From: Phycisphaerae bacterium
GTDB taxonomy: Bacteria > Planctomycetota > Phycisphaerae > UBA1845
Length of the DNA: 64,000 nt
Direction: 5' to 3'
Assembly (NCBI GenBank): GCA_022072505.1
Contig: JAJVHU010000030.1
Coordinates: 1 to 64,000, forward strand
Positions 1 to 8,846 of the stretch are shown here, one piece after another. Each line of letters starts with the position of its first letter. Position 1 is the stretch's first letter. The position numbers and the translations under genes are program-made. The notes beneath the pieces are model-generated. The model was not told where the DNA came from. It made no database searches and worked only from the letters and a program-made list of their open reading frames with translations.

Positions 1-76
1 GCAATAGGCAACAGGCAATAGGGAACAGGCAGCAGGCAATAGGGAACAGGCAACAGGCAACAGGGAACAGGCAACG
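1..76. repeat. Heptanucleotide tandem repeat array
   Basis: About eleven consecutive 7-nt units can be read without a break: gcaatag, gcaacag, gcaatag, ggaacag, gcagcag, gcaatag, ggaacag, gcaacag, gcaacag, ggaacag, gcaac. The array starts at the window edge, so its true left end is not visible. It is non-coding as far as I can tell. Such short purine-rich arrays are prone to copy-number change. Confidence 0.85.
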
Positions 77-118
77 ACCGCGACGCTCCCGCCCCCAGAG
101 CCCCGCGTCGTCCGGCCG

Positions 119-140
119 GGTGGCACGCAACGCCGTGAAC
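119..140. repeat. Left arm of a 22-bp perfect inverted repeat (partner 621-642)
   Basis: The reverse complement of 119-140 is identical to 621-642 over 22 bp. A degenerate copy in the same orientation as the right arm lies at about 411-431. The enclosed 0.5 kb carries another dispersed repeat and no convincing gene. The arrangement resembles a small non-autonomous element, but no target-site duplication is obvious and no transposase is present. Confidence 0.6.
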
Positions 141-470
141 TAAAAGTGCCCGCGTGTGTCACAAAGAGCTTGGAAAACCGAGGGTTTTTGCGCCCCCGTG
201 CCTGCGCAACCGGGCGGACAAACTGTGGGTTCCCCCGCGGAAATACGACTTCGGGCGTTAAGGGTTCGGGCAGGAGCAACCGCGGAATCCGCAGGATTTC
301 CCGAGAAAGTCGAGCCTCGGCGGTCGCGCAAACGGCCCGAAAATGCGCGACCGCGAGCGATATGTAACGGGTTGTGGGATAAGGCGTTAACATTGATTGT
401 GTGCCGGTTTGGTTCACGGCGTTGGGTGGCACGGCCGAGTGTCATTCGAGTGTCATTCGGGTGTCGTAGC

Positions 471-563
471 CCCGGAAGGGGCGTCAGACAACAGCCCAGC
501 ACGCCAGGGCTGGGAAGCCGTCGCGGAGAATCCGAAAGTCCCGGAGGGACGACAGAAGTTCGG
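471..563 (+). repeat. Dispersed intergenic repeat, family 1, copy 1
   Basis: This roughly 93-nt segment is clearly similar to the reverse complement of 19603-19694, including the shared blocks aacagccc.gcacgcca, gctggga and gacgacagaagttc. The flanking 440-470 contains gtcattcg-type direct repeats that recur in degenerate form beside the other copies. Translated, it gives a low-complexity peptide that I interpret as spurious. It is a dispersed non-coding repeat of unknown mobility. Confidence 0.7.
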
Positions 564-620
564 CCGGGTGCCACCCGCCCGAAATTCAACGGATGAATCC
601 AACATGGGCGGGTCAACTTG

Positions 621-642
621 GTTCACGGCGTTGCGTGCCACC
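621..642. repeat. Right arm of a 22-bp perfect inverted repeat (partner 119-140)
   Basis: Exact reverse complement of 119-140. The sequence immediately outside the two arms differs, so the match is confined to the 22-bp core. Confidence 0.6.
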
Positions 643-650
643 TGCCCGAA

Positions 651-708
651 ACCACCGGTGCAGACGGGAGAAAGAACGCTTCCTTACGGGCGCGGCTCGG
701 TTTTGAAA
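651..708 (+). repeat. Dispersed repeat, family 2, copy 1 (inverted partner at 955-1012)
   Basis: A 58-nt unit that matches the reverse complement of 955-1012 at 57 of 58 positions by eye. A shorter third copy (39 nt) lies at 34066-34104. In one frame the unit translates to the peptide ERTLPYGRGSV. Because it recurs in both orientations in non-coding DNA, I regard this as a repeat signature and not a gene product. Confidence 0.85.
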
Positions 709-725
709 TAATGTCTTAGATTTTT

Positions 726-765
726 CATTCCGCATTCCACATTCCGCATTCTGCATTCCGCATTC
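726..765. repeat. Short tandem repeat of cattccg / cattctg units
   Basis: Several near-identical units of the form cattccg-cattcca-cattccg-cattctg-cattccg follow one another between the two family 2 copies. No gene is supported here. Confidence 0.75.
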
Positions 766-954
766 TTTGCTCCCCTTCCCGCCCGCCGCTGCGATGCGCG
801 GGGGCGGGGCAGCGGCGCGAAAAAGCCCCGCGGCCTCGCCGGGTTGGGCGAGACGCGCGGGGCCGCCTCCGTGCGAGTTTCAGAAAGGACCGGTCAGACT
901 TCGGGGAAAGGTCATCAAGCCCTCCGGTCCGCGCCGTCACAGTCAAACACGCGG

Positions 955-1012
955 TTTCAAAACCGAGCCGCGCCCGTAAGGAAGCGTTCTTTCTCCCGTC
1001 TGCACCGGCGGT
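955..1012 (-). repeat. Dispersed repeat, family 2, copy 2 (inverted)
   Basis: Inverted copy of 651-708, differing at one position. The two copies are separated by about 250 bp containing a microsatellite, so the transcript of this region could fold into a long hairpin with a 58-bp stem. Confidence 0.85.
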
Positions 1013-1149
1013 TTTGCAACAGCGTCAAAGTCAACCCGCAGAATCACTTGCCCGTGCCGCGTGGCTTTACCCCGCGCGAAGCATCGCGCGGGGTAAACCC
1101 CGCGGCTCAGCGCTTCGGTCTGCGCCGTCACCGCCTTCGGTTCGCGCCG

Positions 1150-1647
1150 TCACGGCTGAATGCGGCTGCCCTTGCTGTCGAGCTTCGGCTTGTCAGGCTG
1201 CTCCTGGTCCGTCTGCTCCTTGATGTCCAGAACCTTCTTGGCCATCCCGTCCACGCGGACATCGAGCATGCGGTTCTCCGCGAAGCAGCGCACCGTGTAG
1301 ATCAGTTTCCGCTGCGCGGAGGGGCTGCCCTCATCCTGGGACGAAGGCGAGGGTCCGGACGAAGCGTCCGGACGGTTTCCGGGCTTTCCGGGGGCCGCCG
1401 CCGGATGCGTCTCGATGTCGGCGGAGGCGTTGTAGGCCGTGCCCTTCACATGTTTCTCCGCCAGTTCGATGGCCGCGGGCAGGTTGAGCTGCCCCTGCGA
1501 AATCAGATCCACAACCTGTCGCACCTGCTGCGGATCGTCGGGCGGCATTTCCTTCGCCCGCTGGGCGCTCGCCGGAATCGCCATCAGGCACAAAGCCGCG
1601 AGGACCGGCGCCGCCGCGATGAAAAGCATTCGCTTCCCGTTCATCAT
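1150..1647 (-). CDS. Exported PepSY-like small protein
   Basis: A 165-aa protein with a clear signal peptide (residues 1-28, hydrophobic core FIAAAPVLAALCLMAIP followed by ASAQ). The mature part has a helical segment with LPAAIELAEKHVKG, then a proline-rich linker, then a beta-rich tail with IYTVRCFAENRMLDVRVDG. This order, a helix with AIELAEK then a Y-x-V strand and a D-x-x-G turn, resembles PepSY domains, which often occur in exported inhibitory or regulatory proteins. A gggag Shine-Dalgarno sits 6 nt before the start. The start is a double Met. The function is unknown; PepSY assignment is moderate because the linker is unusually long. Confidence 0.7.
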   Translation of the reverse strand: MMNGKRMLFIAAAPVLAALCLMAIPASAQRAKEMPPDDPQQVRQVVDLISQGQLNLPAAIELAEKHVKGTAYNASADIETHPAAAPGKPGNRPDASSGPSPSSQDEGSPSAQRKLIYTVRCFAENRMLDVRVDGMAKKVLDIKEQTDQEQPDKPKLDSKGSRIQP

Positions 1648-2049
1648 TCAGACTCCCTGGCGCTCCCGCGGAACCGGACGCCGCGTCCGGTTCGGCGAGT
1701 AGCGCGAACTGAAATATCCACCGTCCACTTCCGTAACCGCCGCGCCAATTGCATCCGCCGCGCACAGGCGGACGGCGCCGGTTTGTTGCGTCTTTCGTTG
1801 CCGGCGCCCCGGACGAACGCCGTCCGCGGGGGGAAGCGGCGGACGACGACGTCAAGGGAAGAGAAGACGGGATCGTCGTCCGCCGCGCCCGGTCCACGGT
1901 CGGAGCCGCGGTGACTTGATTCCCGGCTCCCGAATCCACGCGGGCACGATTGTCGTGGTTCGCAGGATTGTTCGATCGGTCGCGCGGCGAAGTCAATCAG
2001 GGTTTCCCCGACGCTCGCCGCCGCGTGTGACCCGGGCGCCGCGCGGAGA
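1648..2049. other. Intergenic, no gene seen
   Basis: About 400 bp between the PepSY-like gene start and the response-regulator stop. Open frames here are short, arginine-rich and without ribosome binding sites. I see no RNA gene or repeat. Confidence 0.5.
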
Positions 2050-2691
2050 TCACGCGCACGACGCCGGCATGATCCCCGCGGCGTCCGACGCGTGCAGCGT
2101 CATGCGCACCAGGTCGGGCAGCGACCCGGCCTGCATCTTGCGCATCACCCTGGCCCGATGCGCCTCGACGGTCTTGATGCTGATGCCCAGGTCAAACGCG
2201 ATCCGCTTGTTCGGATCTCCCGCGATCACGCGGGCGAGGACTTCGCGCTCCCGCGCCGTCAGCAGCGCCAGGCGATCGTCCGCGCCGTGGCGCCGGTGAC
2301 CGGCGCCGCGGCGCGCGGCGTCCGCCTCGACCGCCTGCTCGATCACCGATCGCAGCGCCGCCCCGCTGACGGGTTTGACCAGCAGGTCGAACGCGCCGTC
2401 CTTCATCGCCTGCACCGCAGTCGGCACGTCCGCGTGCCGTGAGATGAAGACGATGGGGAATTCAGGACCGTCCGCGCGCAGCGAACGCTGAACCTCCAAT
2501 CCGACCTCAAACGGCCGACGCAGTTCCAGCAGCAGGCACACGGCCTTGTGCCGGGTGTCCGACGCGAGGAATGCGCCGGGCGTTTCAAACGCCGCCGGCG
2601 GCAGGTCCGTCCAATCCACCAGCGCGCACAGGGATTCGCGCGCCCTCGGATCCTCGTCCACGATCGCCACAAGATTTCGCTCGTCGAACAT
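2050..2691 (-). CDS. FixJ-family response regulator with Glu at phospho-acceptor position
   Basis: A 213-aa, two-domain regulator. Residues 5-125 form a receiver domain: acidic pair in VAIVDEDP, Lys106 in LLVKP, and Ser84 in FISRH at the usual Thr/Ser position. The position normally held by the phosphorylated Asp is Glu56 in LLLELRRP (codon 2524-2526). Residues about 147-195 form a LuxR/FixJ-type helix-turn-helix (LTAREREVLARVIAG...KTVEAHRARVMRKM). No histidine kinase gene is adjacent. Asp-to-Glu changes at this site can mimic phosphorylation in some regulators, so the protein may be constitutively active or signal-independent; that part is inference. It presumably acts as a DNA-binding transcriptional regulator. 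Confidence 0.9.
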   Translation of the reverse strand: MFDERNLVAIVDEDPRARESLCALVDWTDLPPAAFETPGAFLASDTRHKAVCLLLELRRPFEVGLEVQRSLRADGPEFPIVFISRHADVPTAVQAMKDGAFDLLVKPVSGAALRSVIEQAVEADAARRGAGHRRHGADDRLALLTAREREVLARVIAGDPNKRIAFDLGISIKTVEAHRARVMRKMQAGSLPDLVRMTLHASDAAGIMPASCA

Positions 2692-3244
2692 TCATCGGAC
2701 TCCTTGCTCGGGGCAAGGTCATCGGATCGACGTCGTGCGGCGCGCCGCCAGCCGAACCGGAGTCGAAGAGGCGTCCTCGGCGGCGCCGCGGACGGTGGGC
2801 GTGAAAAGGGTCCGCTCCCTGCGCCTGTGTCTCAGCGCGGTTGCTGCGCGCTCGTCATCGCTCGTGCTCGATCCGATGGATGCCCTCTTCCGCCTGACGG
2901 CGAGCGCCGACGCCTTCAGGCTCCGACGCGACGCACTTGCGGGTTCCGCCGGCCGGTCCATCGAACCCGGGATGCCCGGTGATCAAACAACGTGCGGTCA
3001 TCGTGGACCGTGCGGGGCAAGATAAACCTGACCCGGTAAATGCTAGGAGCCGCGCCGGGGGGTTGTCTACCTGCATTTCCGGCGCGCCGACAACGATTGC
3101 TGCTTTCGCGCCAATGCGGCGGCGAATCAAATCAAAGTGAGAAAAGAACTCCGCCGTTGCAGGATAGACCGGTCTTTCCGGCTCGCATCGTCGAGTTTGA
3201 CCGGCCGACATCGTAGCGGTCCGGACCGTCGTCCGAATCCGCAC
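2692..3244. other. Intergenic, no gene seen
   Basis: About 550 bp between the response regulator and the sialidase-like gene, both on the minus strand. It should hold the regulator's promoter, but I cannot pick a convincing -35/-10 pair. No repeats or RNA genes were recognised. Confidence 0.5.
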
Positions 3245-5026
3245 TCACCGGCAATCCGCGTCCCGCGCGAACCGCGGACACTCGATGATGAAGACCGTGT
3301 GCGGGCCGGATTGCTCTTTCCACTTCACCTTGCCTCGCCCGTCGGCACCGACCGTCATCGTCAGGCGATCGCCGCTGTTGTCGATCGTCAGGAGCGTCCC
3401 CTCGGGCAGCGATGAGCGGATCTTCGCGATGAGTTTGGCATCGCGGCACACGGTTTTGAACGTGTCGATCGCGTCACACTCGACGCCCGCGCATTCATCC
3501 GGCAGGCCGTCGCCGTCGGCGTCCCTGCTGCGTCCGGAAGCGATGTCGTCGCCGTCGTGCAGGCCGTTGCCGTTGCAGTCGGGGGCGATGCGGACGAAGT
3601 AGACGTCCTGCTCGCCGTTGTAGGTGGCGGCGTAGGCGAGGTTCATGCCGGCCTCGTCGGAGATCGAACCGATGTAATCGCCGATCTTGTTCTGTCGCGG
3701 CCAACCGATGAGGCTGTTGAAGACGGGCGCGACCCGTACGTTGGGCGACCAGGTATCGCCGGCATCGGTGGAGTAGGCGTAGAAGACTTCGGACAGGGAG
3801 TCCTCTTGCGACGTTCGGGTGTCGTACCACGCGGCGTCGAGCCGTCCCGTGGGCGCGACGCTAAGGGTGCCGAACCACTGATAGGCGCTCGCGCCGGGGG
3901 CGTCGTCGTTGACGCGGATCGAGGGTGTCCACGTCGCGCCCTGGTCGGTGCTGCGGGCGAAACGGACGTCGGCGATGTCTTCGCCGGGAGGGTTGACCGA
4001 GCAGAGGAGATAGACGTTGCCGCGCGCAGGACCGGCGGAGTGGTCGGTCGCAATCCACGGTTGAGCGAGCAATCCGCCGGGGTTCGGCCCACCACCGGGG
4101 TACGGGGGGAACGATCCGCCGAGGTTGACCGTGGCGGTGCGTGTGAACGTGGGCTGCTGATCCGGATCCTGAGCGTTGAACGAGCGCACGACGTTGAAGT
4201 TGCGGTCGCAGGCGTAGACGACGCCGTCGGGGTCCACGGTCACGGTTCCCCAGGGCGAGCTGATGAGCGGGATGTTGATCGGCCTCATCCACGTCAGGCC
4301 GCCGTCGGTGGAGCGCGTGAAGTGCTCGTTGGCGGACCAGATCGCGTAAAGGTTTCCGCGTCCGATTCCGTCGGACCGATCTACCGTGAACCACTCTTTG
4401 TCCCGGAACGCGGGGAACACTTGAACGTAGTCCTCCCACGTGTCGCCGGCCGTGAACGACCGGAACAGGCGGCACTCGGAAAAGTCGATGCTCATGTAGT
4501 AGAAGACGCCGTCCGCGTCTGCGGCGAGCACGGGATCGCTGCCGAAGAACCCCGGCGCGAGCGAACCCGGAAAGACCCAGGTGCGCCCGGCGTCGTGGCT
4601 GACGCCGTATCCGGCCTGGCGGAAGTCGGAGTCGATCGAGTCGAACTGGCGCCAGCCGATGACGATGTTGTCCGGGTTCGTGGGGTCGATGGCGATGCTG
4701 GGTTCGTTGGCGGCGTCGTCCAGGATGTTGAGGCCGTCCCCGTCCACGTTGACCTGCACGCTGGTGAAGCCGCTGACGGTGAGGAGTTCCGGCGGCGGCG
4801 GGCAGGAGGTTCGCCGCAAGGACTTCGCGGGGGTCGCCGGCGCGGTGCGGTCTTTCGCGCCTTCGTGCGGCGAGGGCGGGGGGACGGTCGCGGCGGAATC
4901 GTCCTGCGTTGCGCTTGCGGCCTGCGCTGCGCTCGCCGGAACCGCCGCCGCCCGGACGGACGTCGCTGACCCGAATACAACAAGCCCGCAGGCGACGGAC
5001 CTTGAAACGTTGCTCGTCCAACTCAT
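3245..5026 (-). CDS. Exported sialidase-like (BNR repeat) propeller protein
   Basis: 593 aa from an ATG preceded by aaggagg, starting MSWTSNV with a signal peptide to about residue 27. The body is a beta-propeller with repeated Asp-box-like strands (STDGGLTW, STDQGATW, STDAGDTW, SHDAGRTW), as in sialidases and sortilin-like exported proteins. Near the C-terminus lies an EF-hand-like calcium motif (DCNGNGLHDGDDIASG then DADGDGLPDEC). The last 75 residues hold a small beta domain with DGRGKVKW and a Cys-Pro, similar in layout to the C-terminal domain of four other exported proteins at 11-19 kb. Sialidase catalytic residues are not evident, so it is probably a binding or structural propeller. 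Confidence 0.85.
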   Translation of the reverse strand: MSWTSNVSRSVACGLVVFGSATSVRAAAVPASAAQAASATQDDSAATVPPPSPHEGAKDRTAPATPAKSLRRTSCPPPPELLTVSGFTSVQVNVDGDGLNILDDAANEPSIAIDPTNPDNIVIGWRQFDSIDSDFRQAGYGVSHDAGRTWVFPGSLAPGFFGSDPVLAADADGVFYYMSIDFSECRLFRSFTAGDTWEDYVQVFPAFRDKEWFTVDRSDGIGRGNLYAIWSANEHFTRSTDGGLTWMRPINIPLISSPWGTVTVDPDGVVYACDRNFNVVRSFNAQDPDQQPTFTRTATVNLGGSFPPYPGGGPNPGGLLAQPWIATDHSAGPARGNVYLLCSVNPPGEDIADVRFARSTDQGATWTPSIRVNDDAPGASAYQWFGTLSVAPTGRLDAAWYDTRTSQEDSLSEVFYAYSTDAGDTWSPNVRVAPVFNSLIGWPRQNKIGDYIGSISDEAGMNLAYAATYNGEQDVYFVRIAPDCNGNGLHDGDDIASGRSRDADGDGLPDECAGVECDAIDTFKTVCRDAKLIAKIRSSLPEGTLLTIDNSGDRLTMTVGADGRGKVKWKEQSGPHTVFIIECPRFARDADCR

Positions 5027-5194
5027 GATCGCTCCTCCTTCATCTCCGCCCCGGAAGGCATTATCCGGTTTAACGATCGCCGATTCAATGCGTTTTTTCG
5101 CCTTGATGCGATGCCGACCGCGCGCCGCGGTCCGCACCCGTGCAAGCGGAAAGCACCCTCGGCGGCGAGGGTCGGCGTTGACGCGCGGCGGGGG

Positions 5195-7987
5195 TCACTC
5201 GGGACCGGATGGCGCGGAAGGTCCGAGGACTTCGCTCTGGAGGCGACGGTACTCGTCGGCTTGTTCGGGCTTTCCCCAGGCGTCGTAGAGCGCGACGAAT
5301 TCGACGAGAAGATTGTCGGGGTAAACGTGTCCCCCCACGCCGCGACGAGGGTCTCCCGTGATTTCGACGACGGCAAGGAGCGTGCGTTCAGCCTCCTCGT
5401 AGCGACCGCGCCGCACCAGGTGGCTGCCGTACAGGATCTGCGCCTGCACGGTCCCGCCTTTCGTCAGGTGGGGAATTCGGCTCAGCAACGGGGGGTACAA
5501 GGCGTCCGCCTCGTCAAACCGCCCCTGCATCGAGATGAAGTGTGCGACGTAGAATTCGGCGGTCAGGTCGATGAGATCGTGGCCCCCGCCGTAGCTTCGC
5601 AGCGCGGCGAGCAACTCGCGCGCCAGCGCTTCGCCTTCGGTCGCCCGTCCCGCGCGGCTGAGAAAGTCCAGGCTTTCGCTGATGGCGGCGAGGAGGATGG
5701 GGCTGGCGGGGTCCACTTTTTGCCTCATGCATTCGATCTTGCGTAGCCGAAGCTCCGCCGGTTCATGCTCATCCCCCAGCCCGGCGAGCGCGTCGGCCAG
5801 AACGTCCATCGCGTCGAGACGGATCTGATGGCAGTCGCCGAACGCCTCCGTCGTCGCATCGAGGAGGGCGCGCGCCGTCCGCGCCGCGGCCTGGTAGCGG
5901 CCCGAGTCGCACTGAAACTCCGCCTGCCAGAGCTGCGTCTCCAGCGTAAGCGGGGCGCCCGGACCGAAGCGCCGCAAGGCGCGCTCGGCGCACTCGGCGG
6001 CCAGTTCCTCCAGGCGGCGAGTGATGTCCGGCGACGGTCCGTGCGCGGAGGTCGAGTATTGCAGGCTTTTGTCGATGCGGATCAGGCTGATGAGAATCTC
6101 GATCTGCGAGGCGTCATCCTCCGCGAGGACCGGATGCGCGCGCAATTCCGTCAGCAACGCCCTGGCTTCGTCGTACCGGCGGTGCAGCGTGTACACGTCC
6201 GCGAGGCCCTTGCGCGTCATCAGCGTCCCAGGGTGGTCCGGTCCGAGGACGCGCTCCAGTCTCGGCAGCACCTCCGTGAGAATCGCGCCGGCTTCGGTCC
6301 TTTCCTCGAGGGCGATCAGCGTGCGCGCGAGCCCTGCTTCGCTGATCAGGGTCTGGGGGCTGTCGGGACCGAGGGCGGCGCTCCAGAGCGCGACGGCCCG
6401 TCGCCGCTCCGCCTTGGATTCACGGCACTGATTCAGGTTGGAGTAGACTTCGGCGAGCAGGTCGCGCACCGTGGCCTCCTGCGTCGGGTGGCCCGCGAAG
6501 CGCTCGCCGGCGGAGACGGACGCGCTGCCGAGAACCTCGACCAGCCGGACGTCCGCCCCGCGGTTTCCGGGCTGGACGCTGGTGAGGATCTCGCGCATGA
6601 ACTCATTAACGGCGTGGGTCTGCTCGGCTTCGCGGTTGGCGCGTCGCGCTTGAAGGAGCGTGGCGGTCAACCCGACGACGGCGACCCCCGTGATCGCGAA
6701 CGCGGCGAGCACGGACCCTTTCCGTCGCTGCACGAACTTGCGAATCTGATAGCCTGCGCTCGGCGATCTTGCCAGCACCGGTTCGCGGCGCAGGTAGCGA
6801 CCGACCTCGTCCGCCAGGGCGCTCGCCGTTCCGTAGCGCCGCCGCCGGTCCTTCTCCAGGCATTTCATGACGATCCAGTCCAGATCGCCGCGAAGCGCGC
6901 GGGTGAGCGTTGCGGGTTCGGACCGCCTGCATCGCGCGATGTCCATCGCCGAGGAGGCGGGTTCTCGTTCCGGTCCGGCGGCGACCTCCAACCGCCCGGC
7001 GCCGGACGACGACGCCAGGGTCGCCAGGCGCTGGCTGGGCCGGGGCGCCTCCTCCTCGCGGATGATCCGCTGCATTTCCGCCAGCGGCGTGGCGCGAAGG
7101 CGCCCGCGGTCCAGCGGCGTCGTCCCCACCAGCAGTTCGTAAAGCAGGACGCCGAGGCTGTAGATGTCGCTGCGCGTGTCGATGTCCACGCCGTGAATCT
7201 CGGTCTGCTCCGGGCTCATATACTCGGGCGTCCCGATGAGCTGGTGCATCTCGGTGAACAAGGTCTTGTCGGTCAGCGGCGCGGCGGTCGCCTTGGCGAT
7301 GCCGAAGTCGATCACCTTCGGCAGCGGCTGCCCGTCCGCCACGCTCACCAGCACGTTGGACGGTTTGATATCCCGGTGGATGACGCCCTTCTGGTGGGCG
7401 TGCTCGACGGCGTGGCAGATGTCGCGGAACAACTCGAGCCTCTGGGGGACGGAGAGCTTCTCGCGGTCGCAGTAGCGGGTGACGGATTCGCCGCGGACCA
7501 GCTCCATCACGAAATAAGGTCGCCCGCTCTCCGTCGCGCCGGCGTCGAGCACGCGGGCGATGTTGGGGTGGTCCATCATGGCCAGCGCTTGGCGCTCCGC
7601 CTCAAACCGCGCGATGACCTGGCGCGTGTCCATCCCGGCCTTGATGATCTTCAGGGCGACGCGGCGATGCACCGGTTCGGTCTGATCGGCCATGAAAACC
7701 GCCCCGAACCCGCCTTCTCCGATGAGCTGGAGGAGCTTGTAGCGCCCGATCCGCGATCCCGCGCCTTCGCCGGAGCGGGGTTCCGCGAAAGCCGAGGCGA
7801 AGCCCGCGCCGGTCGGCGCGACAAGGAATCCGGGATCCTCCAGGGTTTGAAGCAGATCGACGGCTTCGGCGGCGATCTCGGCGTCGTCGCCGGCCTCGCG
7901 CTGCACGAACGCGGCGCGATCGGCGGCGGGGAGCAGGGCGGCCCGCGACAGCAGCTCCTTCACGCGCTCGCGCCCGGCGAGATTCAT
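5195..7987 (-). CDS. Transmembrane Ser/Thr protein kinase with C-terminal TPR region
   Basis: 930 aa. The kinase domain spans about residues 83-350: glycine loop GEGGFG at 90-95, catalytic Lys113 in VALKIIKAG, HRDIKPSN with Asp206, DFG at 227-229, and activation-loop GTPEYMSPEQ. A single membrane helix (SVLAAFAITGVAVVGLTATLL) lies near residue 430, followed by about 480 residues of TPR-type helices with tetratricopeptide features such as RYDEARALL and GRYEEAERTL. The start is chosen at the ATG that overlaps the sigma-factor stop by 4 nt (ATGA), indicating translational coupling. ECF-kinase pairs are common in Planctomycetota, where the kinase is thought to control its sigma factor. Confidence 0.95.
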   Translation of the reverse strand: MNLAGRERVKELLSRAALLPAADRAAFVQREAGDDAEIAAEAVDLLQTLEDPGFLVAPTGAGFASAFAEPRSGEGAGSRIGRYKLLQLIGEGGFGAVFMADQTEPVHRRVALKIIKAGMDTRQVIARFEAERQALAMMDHPNIARVLDAGATESGRPYFVMELVRGESVTRYCDREKLSVPQRLELFRDICHAVEHAHQKGVIHRDIKPSNVLVSVADGQPLPKVIDFGIAKATAAPLTDKTLFTEMHQLIGTPEYMSPEQTEIHGVDIDTRSDIYSLGVLLYELLVGTTPLDRGRLRATPLAEMQRIIREEEAPRPSQRLATLASSSGAGRLEVAAGPEREPASSAMDIARCRRSEPATLTRALRGDLDWIVMKCLEKDRRRRYGTASALADEVGRYLRREPVLARSPSAGYQIRKFVQRRKGSVLAAFAITGVAVVGLTATLLQARRANREAEQTHAVNEFMREILTSVQPGNRGADVRLVEVLGSASVSAGERFAGHPTQEATVRDLLAEVYSNLNQCRESKAERRRAVALWSAALGPDSPQTLISEAGLARTLIALEERTEAGAILTEVLPRLERVLGPDHPGTLMTRKGLADVYTLHRRYDEARALLTELRAHPVLAEDDASQIEILISLIRIDKSLQYSTSAHGPSPDITRRLEELAAECAERALRRFGPGAPLTLETQLWQAEFQCDSGRYQAAARTARALLDATTEAFGDCHQIRLDAMDVLADALAGLGDEHEPAELRLRKIECMRQKVDPASPILLAAISESLDFLSRAGRATEGEALARELLAALRSYGGGHDLIDLTAEFYVAHFISMQGRFDEADALYPPLLSRIPHLTKGGTVQAQILYGSHLVRRGRYEEAERTLLAVVEITGDPRRGVGGHVYPDNLLVEFVALYDAWGKPEQADEYRRLQSEVLGPSAPSGPE

Positions 7988-8616
7988 GACGACGTGCCCC
8001 CGCGCGCGTCGAGCTGCAACCGCCGCAGCAGCCAGGAGCGGGCGTAGCGCCACTCACGATCCACGGTGCTGGGGGCGACGCCGAGCGCCGCGGCGGTCTC
8101 GTCGATGGACAGGCCGGTGTAGAAGCGCAGATGAACGACGCTGGCGGCGCGCGGGTCTTCCAGACGAAGCGCCTCGATCGCCGCGTCGATCTCGAGGGCG
8201 TCGGACAGACCCTCCTCGTCCGCCAGGTCCGCGACGTTGGCGATCTCGCGGACGCGGTCGCCGCCGCGTTTCTTCGCCCCGGCGCGCCGGGCGTGCTCGA
8301 TCAGGATGCGGCGCATCGCTTCCGCCGCCGCGGCGTAGAAATGCGCCCGGCTGTCCCAGCGGCACTCCGCCGTCCCGACCAGCCGGAGGTACGCCTCGTG
8401 AACCAGCGCCGTCGCCTGAAGCGTATGCGAGCGGCGCTCGCCCAGCATCTGCCGATCCGCCAGATCCCTCAGCGAGCGGTAAACGAGCGGCAGCAGCTCG
8501 CGCGCGGCGTGTGGATGATGCGCGGCGGCGGCATCGAGCAAATGCGTAATACCGTCCACGAGGGGAGCGGACTCCGCGGGCGGGTGACCGCCCTCCTCGC
8601 GTGTTCTTGTGTTCAT
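7984..8616 (-). CDS. ECF-family RNA polymerase sigma factor
   Basis: 210 aa. Region 2 is seen in LLPLVYRSLRDLADRQM...TLQATALVHEAYLRLV and region 4 in AASVVHLRFYTGLSIDETAAALGVAPSTVDREW, with a C-terminal helix of basic residues. This matches the ECF subfamily frequent in Planctomycetota and Acidobacteriota. The start at 8616 is chosen because the domain begins soon after and a TATACT hexamer lies 7 nt upstream. It is co-transcribed with the kinase, whose start overlaps this stop. It likely directs RNA polymerase to a regulon linked to the kinase signal. Confidence 0.95.
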   Translation of the reverse strand: MNTRTREEGGHPPAESAPLVDGITHLLDAAAAHHPHAARELLPLVYRSLRDLADRQMLGERRSHTLQATALVHEAYLRLVGTAECRWDSRAHFYAAAAEAMRRILIEHARRAGAKKRGGDRVREIANVADLADEEGLSDALEIDAAIEALRLEDPRAASVVHLRFYTGLSIDETAAALGVAPSTVDREWRYARSWLLRRLQLDARGGTSS

Positions 8617-8623
8617 GTTCCTG

Positions 8624-8629
8624 AGTATA
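8624..8629 (-). promoter_or_regulatory. Candidate -10 box of the sigma-factor gene
   Basis: TATACT on the minus strand ends 7 nt before the ATG at 8616. Transcription would begin at or next to the start codon. The same geometry is seen before four other genes in this window. No convincing -35 box. Confidence 0.45.
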
Positions 8630-8846
8630 AGCGAAATCCGCGGCGTCCGGGCGTCAGGCGAACCGCCCCGATTGCGACGATTTCCCGCTCCCGAAGTCCG
8701 TCGAGCGGGGTCGTCGGTCCGGGAATGACGCCCGAATGGCGACGTCTGCGCATATCCATTCAACACCCACACGCCGCGTCGCGGGGCTACGCATCAGGGC
8801 GATTCCCGCAGGGGCCATCTTGGGAGTTCGTTCGGAGGAGAATCCA

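Noticed and set aside
3557-4969. Long plus-strand open frame
   Set aside because: Antisense to the sialidase-like gene, low complexity, no ribosome site.
5765-8047. 760-codon plus-strand open frame
   Set aside because: Antisense shadow of the kinase gene.
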